From Nectonema munidae (taxonomy: Eukaryota; Nematomorpha; Nectonematoida; Nectonematidae), in contig JAUIRK010000905.1 of assembly GCA_030549495.1 (NCBI GenBank), positions 625,001 to 689,000 of the forward strand: 64,000 bases of DNA, given 5' to 3'. A program made the translations under genes and the position numbers. The notes under the pieces are model-generated. The model saw only the letters and a program-made list of their open reading frames with translations. It was not told where the DNA came from and made no database searches. Below, in pieces: positions 12,702 to 27,900 of the stretch. How positions within the stretch are numbered: the stretch's first letter is position 1; each line of letters begins with the position of its first letter.

Positions 12702-15700
12702 CTTTGTATCATATCCATACACATTTGTATACTTCAAAAAAATTTAAATTTAAACAATTCATCTTATATTTAATTTGTATTGAAAATCAACACTAACTCG
12801 TTATTTTACACTATACTTTAAATTTCAGTGAAATAACTTCGCATCGATGGTATTGTTAACTAATGCGGTTAAATATCACGATAAAACTTCTAATAATTAA
12901 AAAGACTTTACACTTTTACACACCTCACTGCCTTTTTAGATCTAACTGAATCTGTGCATGTTTGGAAAGCTTATTACTCGTTTACATATCGCTTTTTAGC
13001 AAAGTTGTCAGTAGTGGATTATTTAATCCCTCTGATAAACTAGATTAATGTTAGTGAGTTTTTTACTCTCTTCTTTTAATGCTTCTTTCTTTGTTTGAAT
13101 TGTTTTGTATCCTATTATTTATATAAATACGCGATTAACTTTTTTTTCTAGTATACAAAGCTTCGTCTACACTCTACACTTATATATCAAAGCCATGCTA
13201 TGCAAACTTTGATATTATTATACAGCTATTTATTTTATTGTCTATTTCCACTATATTATTCCTAAAGATAAAATGCCAAATCCATAATCTCGAATATTTA
13301 TAATGATAACCATCTCATTTCAATGTTTGTGTTTCTATTTAGACTTTAGATTTTTCTGCATGGTAAGATGAGAATGAGGATTTAAATATTCATGTGATAA
13401 TGATGATGATGATGATCGCTAGGATGTTTACCACCGGAATGATGATAATGAATACAGGCACGATTGTGATCACCAAATTTATAATGATGATGATGGGCTG
13501 TTCTTGATGGTATTGATAGTGGTGAGTGATGACCGTGATTACGGCAACAACGCATATAATGACCGCAACGTAATTACTTTAAAACTACTAGTCCATGCTC
13601 TCGAAGTCATTATAATAAATAATGGCTGACAATGGACTGTAATTATCTGAATCAGAGTATATTTGTGTGTACAGGCATATGATCTTTGTTGCGATTATTA
13701 TTTTGTGTATATATTACTTCTGAGTTGCATATTTTTTTGTTAAAACCTTTCACCTATTTCAAGAGAATGAATGTTATGGTGTTGACACTTACTGAATGAA
13801 TATGCCCTAAGACTGGGCAGTGTGCCCCACTCATAAGTTATATGGCCTACCAGTGGCTAATATGAAAATCTTAGATGGCTAATCCAGGTTCAGAAAACTT
13901 GTAATTCTATATTGTTTTACCCATATTGAATATTTATTATAGCATTCGTAAAGTCAAATGATGAAATATAGTATAAATAAAATGTTTAATTTTTCTCTAA
14001 TGACTCAAAAAGTATTTTCCAACTCTACCATCCATTTTTAAAATGACCTTCTAAAAGGATGCTAAACCTGAGATTTAATCTTATTTATTGAAATCAAATC
14101 TCCGTTAGCGATCACCTCTATTAAACGGGAGCCTATCTATAACGACGGGTTTCCATTCTTTTTACAAAGATCTCTTTTGATGGTTTCGTTATGTGGTCTC
14201 TTAAGACAGGTTTGACTTGAATGAAATATATTTCTAAACTTTGTACTAGGTTGTAATTAAAAATTTATTTTAATATTTCTTCCATTTTTAGAATATTTAA
14301 TGATGAACCGAAAATATATTGTTTAGAAAATTTTGCTGCTATATTTTTTACAATATCTCGAGTGGCCTTACACAAGGAACTCCTGTGTCTCATTTGCAAT
14401 TCAACTTTATGCAATGAGTTATTGAAATGAGATAAAATTAAGGATGCTAAATCCAAAGATCTTGTAGAAAAGTCGCATTCTTATTACAAGAAGAAAGAAC
14501 ACTCTTTTGAAATAAGAAAAAAATACTTAGTAGCAACACCAAACTTATACAACGGAGTCCAGCAGCGAATCTAGCAGAAAATCTAACCATCACGCTTTTG
14601 TAACAATTTTTTCTAAAATTAATTTTTTCCGAATATTGAATAATATACGAAGACATTGAGAGCGAATGCCTATCTAGAGTAATACTCGTATTACGCAGCA
14701 AATATTTATTACCTTACGGATCTGAAGTATAACTCTTTTTTTAGAAAATCAAACTCAGCTTGATTGAACTATACTCTGATCTGCTTAAAAATTTTAATCC
14801 GCCACTAAGGCGGATTCATGCCTGCTGTTATATATAATATAGGATTCGAGTGTAATATTTCACATACGTTCAAATCTATCCTCATCCAGCATCATTTGTT
14901 TAGAAAAGCGAAATGTATATAACTATTTTCACTTTATTATCCTATGAGATATCTAGTCCTTTTCGTGATTGATGGCTCTGCCAAAATTTAAATGAAGATT
15001 TAATTCATTGAAATATGCATTCTTGAAAATAAGTATTGTACAATGTACAATTACATGGTCTTTATATTTGCATATTTTTTATTGAGTGATTAATGAAAAA
15101 ATACAATAAAACGTGTCTTAGCGGTCACCTTGATAGAACAGCCACCTGTCTATACCGACCACTTTATAAGATCCCAATTCAGTATAACTGCAAAAGAGTA
15201 GAAACGTAATAGGATGCCCACTTGTCTAAAAGGGTCATTTTCAATGAGCCCCACGTTTGACCCTTATAAACAAGTTCTACCGTAACTATACTTCAAAACA
15301 TATCAGCTGTTGTTTGAGCTCATAAAATTTCAGCACTACTTCAAAAGCTCTATTATTTTACGTCATTACAGCTCCTTGCAAAGAATACTTTTCACCACGC
15401 CAGCAGTTCAAATAAAAGCACTTTTATAAACTAGTATGGGCTTTTATGTTCTTGAGGATAAGTTTTATATTATATATACTTGTTTAACTACTAGTATATG
15501 TATATAATATAATATAATAACATTCTTATATAAATAACTTATTCTTTAATTTTACCTCTTACCCTTTACTTGCTTCCCCAGATGCACAGGGACACGGCTG
15601 TACAAGCAACTAAGTACTGCTTCCTCACTTTTCCTATCTCATTAGCTAGTTCTTGAATCAATGACATTCTTGTCTCATTATTGTGGACTTACATGTCCCA

Positions 15701-17067
15701 TTTTCTATTATTTATCTATTCTAAGGTTTCACACAGCAATAACTCCTTAACGTTTAGCTATTGTTTTGTATCGGGCAAATATGTAATAAACTCCATTTTA
15801 CTGCATCCTTGTTTGACATCATATTAAACCATTTTAAGTTCTAAATTATCCCTTTTAAGTTTCATCTTTTTCTCTTTTAACTTTTAAAATGTCTTTTTTA
15901 AGTTTATAAGATTTTGTATTTTAGGTTATTTAGATTTGTTAATATTGTTAACTTTAAATTCTAACTAAAAATTTCCTTACTCTTAGATGTTCCAACGCGT
16001 GTCTTTTTGTTCCATAATTCCTAAAGTGATTTCTTTTTTTGTGGAATTGAGCTCCAATTTTTATACACTCTAATTTCTTCTAACTTGATTTCAAAGTGAA
16101 AGGCTTTTATCATGTAATTTTAACATTTTATAATTTTTGTCTAAATCCATAATGAATATATGGAGTGATTTAAGAAAAAATAATGGTAGCTTATGTGAGT
16201 TTCAAAAAATGAAAATTCCAAAATAAATCAGTAGTAATGCATGCAAATAGAAAATCACTTTGTCAAAAGGGACCAATTATATAAAGTGTATGTTTACAGA
16301 CCAAATATTCCTAAAAATGAATTTCATATTTGAGGAGAACATTTGAAGTAAATTGGGTGAAATTCAGTTTGTTAGATAGTTAAGATATTTATATAAAAAG
16401 TTAATCAAGCATTGAAATAAGTTTTAAACCGATCAGGACTATAGATTAAATAAGAATCAAGATATCTTTGTGAAAAATAGAAGTTGTTGGCAGAGCCCAA
16501 AGCAGTATATCCTTTTGACGGAGTTTCAACATTTTAAACATCAGGTGCATAATTTTAAAAAACAACTTTTTCAAAGGAGATGAAATCGTTACTTGGTTTG
16601 AACCATGAAATTGCAAATAGATGAATTTTCTTCAAAAATGCTTATGTTGTTGTTATAAAAATTAGGAACAACCATATTGATAAATCTGCCCTCTGTAATG
16701 GATCACGAAAATACGCATCGATTTTTTACATACGATTTTCTCGTTTCATCTATAATAATTTGTTTACAGTAAAACAACTCGATTTGTTAACACATTGAAT
16801 TCACATTATAAATCGGCCAAATGTATGATAGAAATGGCAGCTTCATTGCTTTCCTGATTATGTATTTTCTTATTACATTAACCTTTACAAAAATGTTCAA
16901 CTTCTAACTTATGAGTCCTTTTTAAAATGAAAAACGTCCTTGTTGTATTTTTTTGTAAGATGGGTGTGGTCATTAATCCACGTCAACTGTTTGATTTTCT
17001 GGTCTATTCTTTATTTTCAAAATAATTCCAATTTTTGGTACATTTTTACAATTGATTGGACTTTTTC
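12702..17067. other. Unassigned sequence with simple repeats and pogo-like fragments
   Basis: It holds GATGAT-type triplet repeats around 13391-13425 and 13480-13495. Two blocks resemble decayed pogo/Tigger ends (14098-14218, ending ACAGGTTTGACTTG, and 15110-15262 with AGCGGTCACC and CCACCTGTCTATACCGACC). No protein-coding exon was recognised, although the missing N-terminal kinase exon could lie here. Confidence 0.4.
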
Positions 17068-17206
17068 TTAACCCGTTAACGACGAGAATAATCAGACGAT
17101 ATCATGCATAAAGCAGAAGATTTCTATTAAACAGCATTAATAAATGCAGACGATTAACATTTTTGTAAAGTCGACATATGTCAACTGTGGCCGATAACCG
17201 GTTTAA
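17068..17206. mobile_element. TTAA-flanked MITE, copy 2
   Basis: TTAA lies at both ends (17068-17071 and 17203-17206). The left end is TTAACCCGTTAACGACGAG; the right end, reverse complement, is TTAAACCGGTTATCGGCCAC. The interior shares CAGACGAT, AAATGCAGACGATTA and GTCGACATATGTC with the copy at 10680-10820, in inverse orientation. Confidence 0.65.
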
Positions 17207-18720
17207 TTTTGCCTTGTTATTGTTATTTCACTAAATTTGGGATAAACTTGGTTTCTGTATCTATTTTATTTTGATTGGGACCGAAATATTATAATTTGAG
17301 GCCCTATATTCCAATTCCAAATGTGGAATTGCGATCTGGGAATTTTTTTCCATTTTTTAAATCAAATTCGTTTTTTCTCTTTTTGCAATTTTTCGCTTAT
17401 ATGGTTTATTATTTAAATCTTAATTATTTTAATATTAATTAGTTAATATGGTTTAATCATATATTTCTAGTTATGATCGTAATTTTTGTTAAATCTTTCA
17501 AAAATTTTTATGTTGGCTTCATAAAATTAATTTTGTTAGAAATTATTTGGAATAAAAGTTTTTTATTTTATATTGTGTGCTATAAAAAATTTTGCCCCTC
17601 TCCTGGAAATTTTTCGGTCTTATAATTCCTTGCTTCATCATTAAACAATCTAATTAATTATTTGACCAATTATTCCTACGAAACTACTGCTAGCATGCGG
17701 TTTATTAAATTTAACAGTAGGAGAGGGAGGGGGGGGGGGGGCATGCCCATCCCTGCTAAAAATCAAGATATACTACAAAAAACAATAATTTTATATTTAA
17801 TTTTTTTTTATGAATTACTTTTTTATAATGAAATATTAATTAATTACAAAAATGCATTGGTTGGGATCAAATTTATCAAGTCCCAGTATTATTATTATTA
17901 TTATAAAACGAGTTGATATTAGTCCGTTTACTAAACTAAATAAAAGTAAAAGTAAAAGTTATTCTAAAATAAAAATGACAAAAAGTCTCTAGTACAAATG
18001 CTTTCTCAAAATGTCATATTTGCTATAGCATTTCGGTAGTATACTTGAAGTTTCAATTATTTTGAACAGTTGTGCAAAAAACTTATGTTGAGTTTTTTTA
18101 CTCACTAACGTTGCTGCAGTATTTAATATCCTAATCGTTATTTTTTGTAAAGTATTATATATAGATGGTCATTAATCACTTTTTTATAAGCTCTCTTTAA
18201 CTTTAGATATAAAATCTTTGCATGAAAGAGATGTGGAGATTTGAACTTCTAAATACCATGCATAAGAATAAAAAATTTGCTTCTACTTAAATAGCAGTGA
18301 AAGAACAGGGAATGAAATGAAATGAAGCCTTATTCTAAACGGTTTCTTTTGTATTTAGCTAAGCATCTCTGAAGATAAATATAAGTGGATTTTTCATTCA
18401 ATTTTGGAAAATAATAATTAAGTACGATTTATTCACGTATTGCTTTTTTCCATAAAATAGGTACTTTTTCCTTTTGGATGATTTTTTACAGCCTCTTTAT
18501 AAAATGAGTTTCACAAGCATCGAGTTGCTCCATTAAAATAAATATGTTATTTCCTTTACTATAATATCAAAAAATACTACTACATTGTTTCTTTTACTAC
18601 GATTTGTATAAATGGGACAATTAACTAGCCCGCCTAGATATTTTGAACACTATTACATCCATTAAATTTGAGAATTATAGAACATATTTTATATTCGCTT
18701 TTCATCCTTTCTTTTTTTAG
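17207..18720. other. Intron or upstream sequence before the first visible kinase exon
   Basis: The sequence is AT-rich with a 12-base G run near 17731-17742 and an ATT triplet run near 17887-17905. The small open frame at 17662-17916 is chance. A pyrimidine-rich tract ending in AG at 18719-18720 is the 3' splice site of the first visible Drak exon. Confidence 0.5.
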
Positions 18721-18981
18721 AGGTCATTATGCGACAGTCAAACGATGTATTCATGTTGAAACGGGGAAAATATATGCTGCTAAGTTCATTCAAAAAGATA
18801 TTGGTCATGGCTTGCGACCGAAAGAAAGCATTTCTAACAATGTGTACAATGAATTAGCCGTTCTTTTACTTGCTCAATCGTACAAGAGTTCAGCCAGTTC
18901 CTCTCCTCATCATCACCCATATATGATTGAACTGATCGAGGCTTTTGAGGAAGAAACACACATAATACTTATTCTCGAATA
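18721..18981 (+). CDS. Drak: Drak exon: glycine loop to hinge
   Basis: It opens after TTTCTTTTTTTAG and ends CTCGAATA before GTAACT. It holds one leading base, 86 codons (GHYATVK to ILILE) and two trailing bases; these join T of the next exon to make Tyr of ILEYAHGG. The leading base completes a codon from an unseen upstream exon. Confidence 0.9.
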
Positions 18982-21900
18982 GTAACTTCTTTTCATAACT
19001 TTTATTTCAATTTTCAGGTTTGCTATACGTGCATTTCTTTTTACACATATGAAGTTAACCAAAGTGCATTGAAAATGGTATTAATTTCGGCAGGATTTCA
19101 TGCACTTTTCCAGTAAAAATAAAAGCGCTGTAATCTCGTATGTTGTAAGGGTGAAGACATCTCAAACGTATCGTATTCAGTTTCGCTTACACCATTAGAC
19201 AAATAAGGTCTAACTTATTTTTAACTTTCTTCCTTTTATCGGTCAATCCTCACCTCTCAAAATGTGCTTTATGTTCAGCACTCGTCTCCTATGTCACAGA
19301 TTCGACACATTCTAGATCTCTTCAGCATTCTAACATACAAAACCCTGCAAAGTTTTAAGCGTATTTTTGTTATTTTTTACTATAGAGATAAAAAAATGTT
19401 ATGCATAATTTTAAAAAATGCAAATAAAAGTGTAACTATCAAAGGAAAATTGTGAAAAAGGAACGTTTTGAAAAGTTAATCTTTTTTCTAACTAATCTAC
19501 TAACACACAAAATCTGTGTACTTTATTCAAAAAATTTTGCGATGTGTCATATTAGCTGGAATATTTTTAACTGAAATTATTTTAGATTGTTTACTCCGCT
19601 TTATACAGACTCTTTTTATGCAAGAAACTGTTTTATAAACAACGAATATTTGGGATGTTCTAAAAGCTAATAGCTTACACAGTCATTATCGGCTAAAAAT
19701 GTAACTACATCAAATATAGATAATTCTTGATAATAATCTAATATATTTTAAGATTGATAAAAACATTAATTTTTTTGAATTTCTAATTTATCATGGCTAA
19801 AATTAATAACATGCCTAAGTAATGCTTACTTCTAGGCCGTTTAAAATTTTGCTCACTGTTTTTTGGAAGAAATCGCCTGAATTTAGCCAAAAATTTATAA
19901 AATGCCAAAAATCGTTATCATTTTCTTTTTGATACTTTAATTTAAATTCTTTATTCCATTAAATTGCTCCTAAAAATATTCTTCTAGCGATTCTATTTTA
20001 CAAACAAAATGATTTATCACGCATGTTGAGTTCAAACAAATCCTTATTCAGAACAATTAAATTTTAACTGACGTTTAAAATTTGGAAAAAGTTGCCTTCG
20101 GTTGAAATTCTGACTGGTATATCAAATTCTTGTTAGAAGTAAGTTTTCGAAATTTTTTTGAATGTTTGTTTTTACAATGTTCAACTGTTTTCTTAAAAGT
20201 GTCCACATGAATTCCATTTTCAGCCAGAAGTGGGCGTGAATAAAATTTGTTGACGATGAGCATAAACTTCTATTTCTCTTTGCTTTGACGATGACTTATT
20301 TTTCGCATCGCATGGCGTGTCAATTTACTCAGTATTTTGCCGAATAATATCAGTGTATTAGTAGTTATTAATTAATGAAAACTTAATATTATATAGTTTA
20401 TTGTAGTTTTTTCTCATTGTAATCTAAATTACGTGGCGTCTTAAAAGGCCTCATTGAATGAAGTAGCACTATTTTCCTGATCTTAGGTGCTAACCAAAGT
20501 AATAACCGTTCTTTCATTTTTTACTTTTCTAATTTCATGTTCTGTTGATTTACTTAAAAGTATATACTCTTTTTTGTAAACAATTGGCTCTATAGTTTCC
20601 TTTCTGTTTGTCTCGAGAACAATATTTGTTGAAAAGAGTGTATTTCATAAAGGTTTTACCGACTCACCAGGACGCAGAGAAGCGTATCATATATATTTGA
20701 TTGTATATGCATGTATCCTTTAGCTTATCCGTCCTATTTAAAACTACTCAACCAAACTTACTATAGTTTGCACATATATACTGTTTTGTGTATGCCCTGA
20801 TATGCATGTCTAATTTGCATGTGTAAAATGTGTCTTCTGAAACTCTGAACTTCCGATTTTCTACAAGGAAACATTAATCTTGTAAATTAGTTGTGAAAAT
20901 GTAAACAGTACGTATAAATGTCATGGATCATTTGCCATGTACGCTTTATTTCTCTACCACCATGAAGGTCGTTCGTTTCGCAATAATTCAAGCTATTTAT
21001 TTATATTTACTTGTGCAGTGAATCTATTTACCATGTGATAATTCTGCAATGTGTTTTTATAAATCACATTTCTTGGTTTGTTTTATGCTCGCTTTTGCGC
21101 AATATACAGCAGATCTGCAAGATAAAAATGGAAGAAGTTTCACTTTCACTTAAAATGAATTTTTTTGTGATACCACCCTAATTGATCCATTTTACCGATT
21201 ATTATCTTTTTTAATCTGTGAATATGTCAAATTTAATTGGTCTAATTACTTCCGTTTGTTAGATAGATTTCATATTTTGGCATTTAATTCTTTAAAACAG
21301 GCCAATTAAATTTAGCGCTTATTGAATATGTTTCTTTTTTATTTTAGACCAAAATTTATTTTTCCCCTATAAAAACCTACACCTTAATTAATACTAATTC
21401 TCGACTAAATCGATTTTCAATTTGGAGTTACAGACGTTCGGAAAAGCCACCTGATATGCAAATAACCATTTTGGTAGGAGGTTTGTAATTGACATTCTGA
21501 TGTGACGAAATTGTAGTTAATTTATAGAAAGATTATCAATTTGAATAGAAAATCCATCAGAGATAAAAAAAAATGTAACGAAACGTATGAAATGTTTTTT
21601 TTTGCATTGTATTCTAAATATTTTTATAATATTTTTCAAAAAAATATCATCATAAAAACAAAAAATTAAAATTTCAAAATTAACAGAAATATGTATTTAT
21701 GTAAAAATAACCTAAATCAAAACTTAAAATTTTTTGTTTATTGAAAAAATAAGTGATTTATGTTTTATGCCATTTGACATAACATTTTCGCTTATGGAGT
21801 ATACATTAATTTAAATTCTTCATTCCATTAAATTCCTACAAAAAATTTTATTCTACCGATTCTCTTTTACATTTACATCTAACTTACTTTGGTATAAGTA

Positions 21901-24900
21901 ACTTTACGCATTGTTTTGTAACTTTTTCTTGCAAAATGCAAATGTCTTTGTTAAATCTACATGGATTTATTTTAATCTGTTTTGGAATTAATTTCAGGAG
22001 TGTATTTCATTTTTTAATATACTTACATTTCCAGTACTGTAAAATGAATTATTATTTATACATAACGTGCTTTAGCATATTTTGGGATGCACTATAAAAC
22101 AAGTTAAAAGCTTAACCAAATAAAATTTAAAATGATCCAAAATGTTTCATAATTCATTAGTTTGTATATTACGGAATGGAATTATCTTTGATTACGCTTT
22201 TTTTATGTAAGCAGCTCGATTTTCTCGATGAGATCTTAGGTTTCTAAATTATACCTTTTATAAATTATAAAATTTTATTTTTATAACTCAACATGAGTGT
22301 TATTTCTCGAGAAGGGAAAAATGAAGGCGATATTTACAATTCCAAAAATTTAGCAAGAGTAATATTAATATCGTTGCTTATAAAGGTGTATTGATTAATA
22401 CATATAAAGTAGGTTATTTTGCTTAATCCTTAATTAGATTGTCAAAAAACACAAATTTCTAAAATTCCAAATATGCAGCTCCGATTTTACATAAATTCCA
22501 ATTTAATTTTAAAGATGAAATGTTAGGCTGAAAAGTTTCCCACTTCAAGTTTTGCGTGGTGAAATGTTAGGCAGAAAAGGTAATCAGGATATTTTGATCT
22601 TAATTATTTTAACATGATAAAATATCGTGTTTTTTAAAGCTTTCTTTAAAAACTCTAAATTTTGCGGTTTTTACTAAATTTGAATTCATTTGCGAAAAGG
22701 TACGCTATGATATTTCATAGATCGGCAATAATTAGTTACTGGACATAGATAAATTGGTCAAGTTAGGTAGGTTTCTGTAAAATAATTTTTTGGCTAGTTT
22801 CGGTATACATAATAATGGTATGATATGAATTCCGTACTAGTTTATTAATTAGTTACTAATCCACTTTTATTATAACCACTATGATATAAAAATGGCAGCT
22901 AATAGACAAAATTCTTTAACTTGAAATAGTTCTTTTGAAAACTGTAATGAAGTATTAATTTGTCTGTTTATATGACACAGAACCATTTTCAATACATTAC
23001 TATCAATAGATTTCTTTATTTTCTATCATATGTTTTCGTTCTTTCTTTTATCTATGTGTTGATTGACGCACGGTCAGACTAAACACCCCAAAACACGGCA
23101 AATAATTTTAAAGCATTACAAAAAAAGATGGTTAGACTAAAAACCCCAAAAAAAATTCGAAAGTTTTAAGGAGTTTTTAGGATCTTTTTTGTAGTGTTTT
23201 AGAAATATTTGTCGTTTTTTGCAATTTTTGAGGTGATTAGGGATTTTTGCCGTATTTTGTAATGTTTTGCGATGCTTGGGGTGTTTTGAGGAATTTTTAA
23301 GACCTTTTTTGTAGTGCCTTAGAATTATTTGCCGTGTTTTGGGATGTTTTGAGGTCCTTTCGATTATTTCTGAGTGTTTTGGGATTTTTAGTCTAACCCT
23401 TTTTTTGTAGTGCTTTAGAACTATTTGGCGTGTTTTGAGATGTTTTAGCGTATTTTGAAGTGTTTTGGGGTGCTTTATATTATTTCTAGGTTTTTCGGGG
23501 TTTTTATCTAACCCTCTTTTTTGTAGTGCTTTAGAATTATTTGGCCTGTTTTGGGGTATTTAGTCTTACCCAGTGACGCAATTATGAAAAAATTTTGATG
23601 TCCTCACATCAACTCATCATGGCATGTTGTTATTTCGAAGATGAATTACAATAAGGTTTATTAAATTATAGTGACGCAATAATTCCTTTTACGATAGCTT
23701 TGAGAGAAGATAAATCATTAATTTAGAAAATATACGGTATCATTTGAAATGTTTTTCATTCAATTTTCAAGAGAAGCATCGATAAACTCACTTTTCGCAG
23801 CAACAAGTAGCATCACATCTTTCAAAACTTTTTGAATCAGAGTTGTAATCAAAATTGGTACTTCAATAGAAAACGCCTGCTGGAATATTGAAACGTTCAA
23901 AAACACTGGCATTATGAAATTCTGTTTGAAACAAAATAAAGCAAACTTTTCGATGTCCTTATGGATGTGACAAAGTGGATACACTGAGGAAGTATAAAAA
24001 GTGGAAATGAACACAATACATTTCAAAAAAACACCTATCAACATCAAAATTTAGCTTGCGGGCCGAATAAACTTACTTCGCGGCCTGGATCTGGTCCGTG
24101 TGCCGTAGTTTGGTGACCCCTGATGTAGATTAAAGTAAGAAATATTTTGAAATTGGTCTCACCATTTTACGGTTGTGAGATACTAAATAGTTACTTGCAT
24201 ATTTAATTGCCCAGCTGGTAATTTTTATAGATGGGTAGATAGTAATGTAGTTACATAGTTTGTTAGTTGGGCTACTTATTTTTAATTTGTCAATTTGTAG
24301 ATAGGATCGTAGTTAGTTATACAAATTAAGTCATGACAGAAAATATCTTATGCGCTCATGAAATTTTTATGACTTGTCCAATTTTCTCTTCTACATTACT
24401 TTTTAACAATCGGATGCTATTTGCTTTTTGGACTGCAATTGGTCAAAGTATCTTTTAGTCTATTTCAATATTTTAATTAAACAAATAATATCATACGAAA
24501 CTAACAATTTGATGATTTGATTTTAAATTCTAATTTAATTTACAAATGTATTATTATTTGGATTTAGATGCAACATTTTAAATTATGATTTACATTTGAT
24601 TTGATTCCGTTTCAAAAAAGGTGTTTTGAATCAGCTCAGCTCCTCATACTCCATAGGCAAAAGGCTATCTCTTTAAAAAAATTCAAGTGGCCTATTGTCA
24701 TCTATTGATGTTATTTCATTCCAAAAGATACGCTCGCCATTTTATCAGTTTTTGCAACTAAGTTTTTGTTAGAAAATTCTCTAAACTAGAAGTTTCCAAA
24801 ACCATTTTTTAGTTTCGAATTTATTTTTCCATTATATTCTTCTAATCTTTATTTTACAGTATAATTATGTTTTCCAAAGTTTCAGTTTTCACTTAAATTC

Positions 24901-27900
24901 GTGCATGTCCTGGTTTTATTTTCGAAAGTTTTGATGAACCCACCAAAAAAATGTTGGAATAAAATAAAAAGTGACACGTGGGAATTATATGTTGAGAAAG
25001 TATTTCCTAAATAAGAGAAATAAATAGAGAGGAAATACGATGTTAAAGATAGGATTTTTTGTCTCTTTTCTAGGAAATGTTTAGCTAAGATTATGGCTTG
25101 AATTTAGTGTCATTGTGAACAACGATCATGATGATGACATGATACTATACTAAAAACACCATTGATCATACGGTAGAGCAGGCTTCTTTAACCCAGGGCT
25201 CATTTTGGGGCCTGAGAAAAACGATTTGGCCCCCATTACTATTCATCAAACTTCAAAAGTTAAAAGTTTTCGAATAAAATAATAAAAATCTGACTAATAT
25301 ATTTATATCTGCACATATTTTGACATCGATTACAAAAATTAAAGTATTGTGCTTGTTCTATTTTTATGTATTGTATTAAATAGAATTTTTAGGGCCCAGA
25401 GTTAATTACAATATCATTTTGGGCCCGCGTGTAAAAAGGTACTGCAGTAGAGTATACGAGATTCGTAATAAACGATTACTTTGTGATTCAATCAAACCAC
25501 CGTAATTCGAGTTTACCCAAAACGAGTTAAAGGTACCCGTAGGTGTTTCCTTTGGCAAGGCACAATTGCGCTTCTTGTATCGAACTACGAGAAAGGGAGG
25601 TTTGATGCTGCATCGAACTCAAAATCTTAAGTTATCGAAACCCAGTATCCAACCAACCAACCTTACTCACGCCCCCATAATTTCAAAAAAAAATAGTATT
25701 TAAGATATTTTATACATAAATTTAATGATTTGTTCTACTTCTACGCTATTTGAATTTGCTCAAATTTGCCATAAAAAATTGCTTTAATTTAAACAAGAAA
25801 TTATTTAAGAAACTAATAGAAGTTCTAATAGAACCTTCAATCTATTGCTAATGTTTTTTTAGATCTCATAAAAAAGTGTGTATTGTTTCTAAATATCTTA
25901 TGAATTTAACCGTTATCTAATTAAATGAGTTGAATTTAGTAAGAGATTAATTGATTCTTGGTTTGGTAGTGCTTGCCTAAATTTGTGGCAAGATTTACGG
26001 ATAGAATATTTTCATAATATTTTTCATTTCACTACTTCTTAATTTAGATTTTAGATCTCCACGGGTTAGAATTAATCAGTCTGAAAAACGTTTAGCCTAC
26101 GTTTTATCAATTTAGGTTTTTTCCACTATTACTACTCAGTCTGAATTTTTTTCAACATTTACTTCTAATTTAAAGAAAGAAAATTATTTCTTCAAAAATT
26201 AGCCTTATCATCTTGAATACTTGTGCCAAACAAAAATACCACACGTTGCAAATGTCAGTTTTTTATCATCTGGTGATGATGACAATTCTAAAATAGTACA
26301 ATAATCTATCATTATTATAAATTCACAAACCAACTCAAAGTTATTATTTGACGTAATGCAGTGGTTCTCAACTACGGCCCATAACCTTCTTCTTTTTTCC
26401 GCCTGCACAGCAAATTTGCAGAAAAGCATGCTAAGAATAACTGTCAGAATTTCTCAACTATTATTATTGATCTTTTAATTGTACTGTACATAGGTTGTTG
26501 TATATATGATCTGTTATTACAATTAAACTAACTGTGCAGTGTACGCACTAGAGATCTACAACATACGTTTCTCTTACATTAAACCGATGAAAAAAAACTG
26601 TTTGAACAAAATTTAATTTGATCTGTTAATTAGGATTTCTGAAAGCCGAACTATAACCGAATCGAATTTTGAAGATCTAGTGTTTATCAGAGGAATTTTA
26701 TTTCATAATCACTATTAATTTATTATACATCTGTAAAGGTATTAGTACTATGGAGTGTTTTCACCGAGAAGGCACAATTGCGCCGCTCGTATCGAACTAT
26801 GAAAATTGGCTAAATGTGGAATCGAACCAAGGCATTGAGTTATCGTAACCCACTATCTAAGCTCATTGTGTAAACTATATAACATTATATATAGGTGTAA
26901 TATAATTATAGTGTTTATTTTATTTCCAACTATTTGCATCCTGGTCTGCAATCTATTCGTCAACATACATTACCTGATAATATTTAAGAAAGGTCTCATA
27001 AAGAAACAATAAAAATGAGTAACTAAAACATGCGTAATTAAAAAACATATCAATATGCTAATGAATTCTAACCGAACCCGAATATAATTTAATTTTTCAG
27101 CCCGTGTCGGACACGTTAATTAGGATTTTTGTTGCCTGATTAACTGACCCGAATTTTGCAGATCTCTTCTACATATCATGTGTTTATGGACCAAAGGCAA
27201 AAAAAATTCACTTCTTCACACTCTAGTATAAGGCTATGTACAAAGTGGTTGTTACTTGTCTCTTTTGAGATATTGTGAAGAATACTGTGATAAAAAATGA
27301 TGATATATATGGACACTATCTATTCAGTAATTATAATGATCTTTTCATTCATTATCTCTTATTATTATAAGAGGGCTTCATTTAATTTTCAAGATTTTTT
27401 TTAGTTTTCGGTGCGGTCCCTATTTGCCAAACTTTCTTACTCAGCGCCCCCTTTGAAGATATTTTGCAAAGAAAGAAGAAACATTACATGAAAGAAACGC
27501 CACTTACTTATAAAATATACTGTAAAGTACTACTTTACTTACACGAGAACAAAATTTCGTGAATTATGGTTCAAAAACAAATTTGCAAGGATTTAATTTC
27601 GCGAATAAACATTTCTAAAATTTTAGATATTTAGCCGATATTTGTTTCAAATAAGAAAAATTTTTGGTTGGTTAGTTACTAGGTTTCGATAACTCAGGGT
27701 GTCTTGGATTCGATCCCTCATCAAGCCTCGTTCCCCATAATGGTTCGATGAAAACACCCACTCCATTGCCTTTTATCACTTTGATTATTTTAGATTAACA
27801 TTGATATTATTTAGGCAATTGATAAATTACACTAATTTTGTGATTATTACATCAAAATACTATTAAAACTAAAAAATACAAACAAATTCTGAATTTTAAA

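Noticed and set aside
15570-15640. CTTGCTTCCCCAG followed by an open stretch, tested as the missing Drak exon
   Set aside because: The translation lacks any kinase N-terminal or glycine-loop pattern.
18668-18720. ATG upstream of the first visible kinase exon as the true start
   Set aside because: The stretch to 18720 is a pyrimidine-rich acceptor region encoding a hydrophobic run, and the kinase would lack part of its glycine loop.
23760-24047. 95-codon minus-strand open frame next to a hAT-like terminus, tested as transposase
   Set aside because: None of the hAT core segments (TDGA, HC..H, RW) can be seen.
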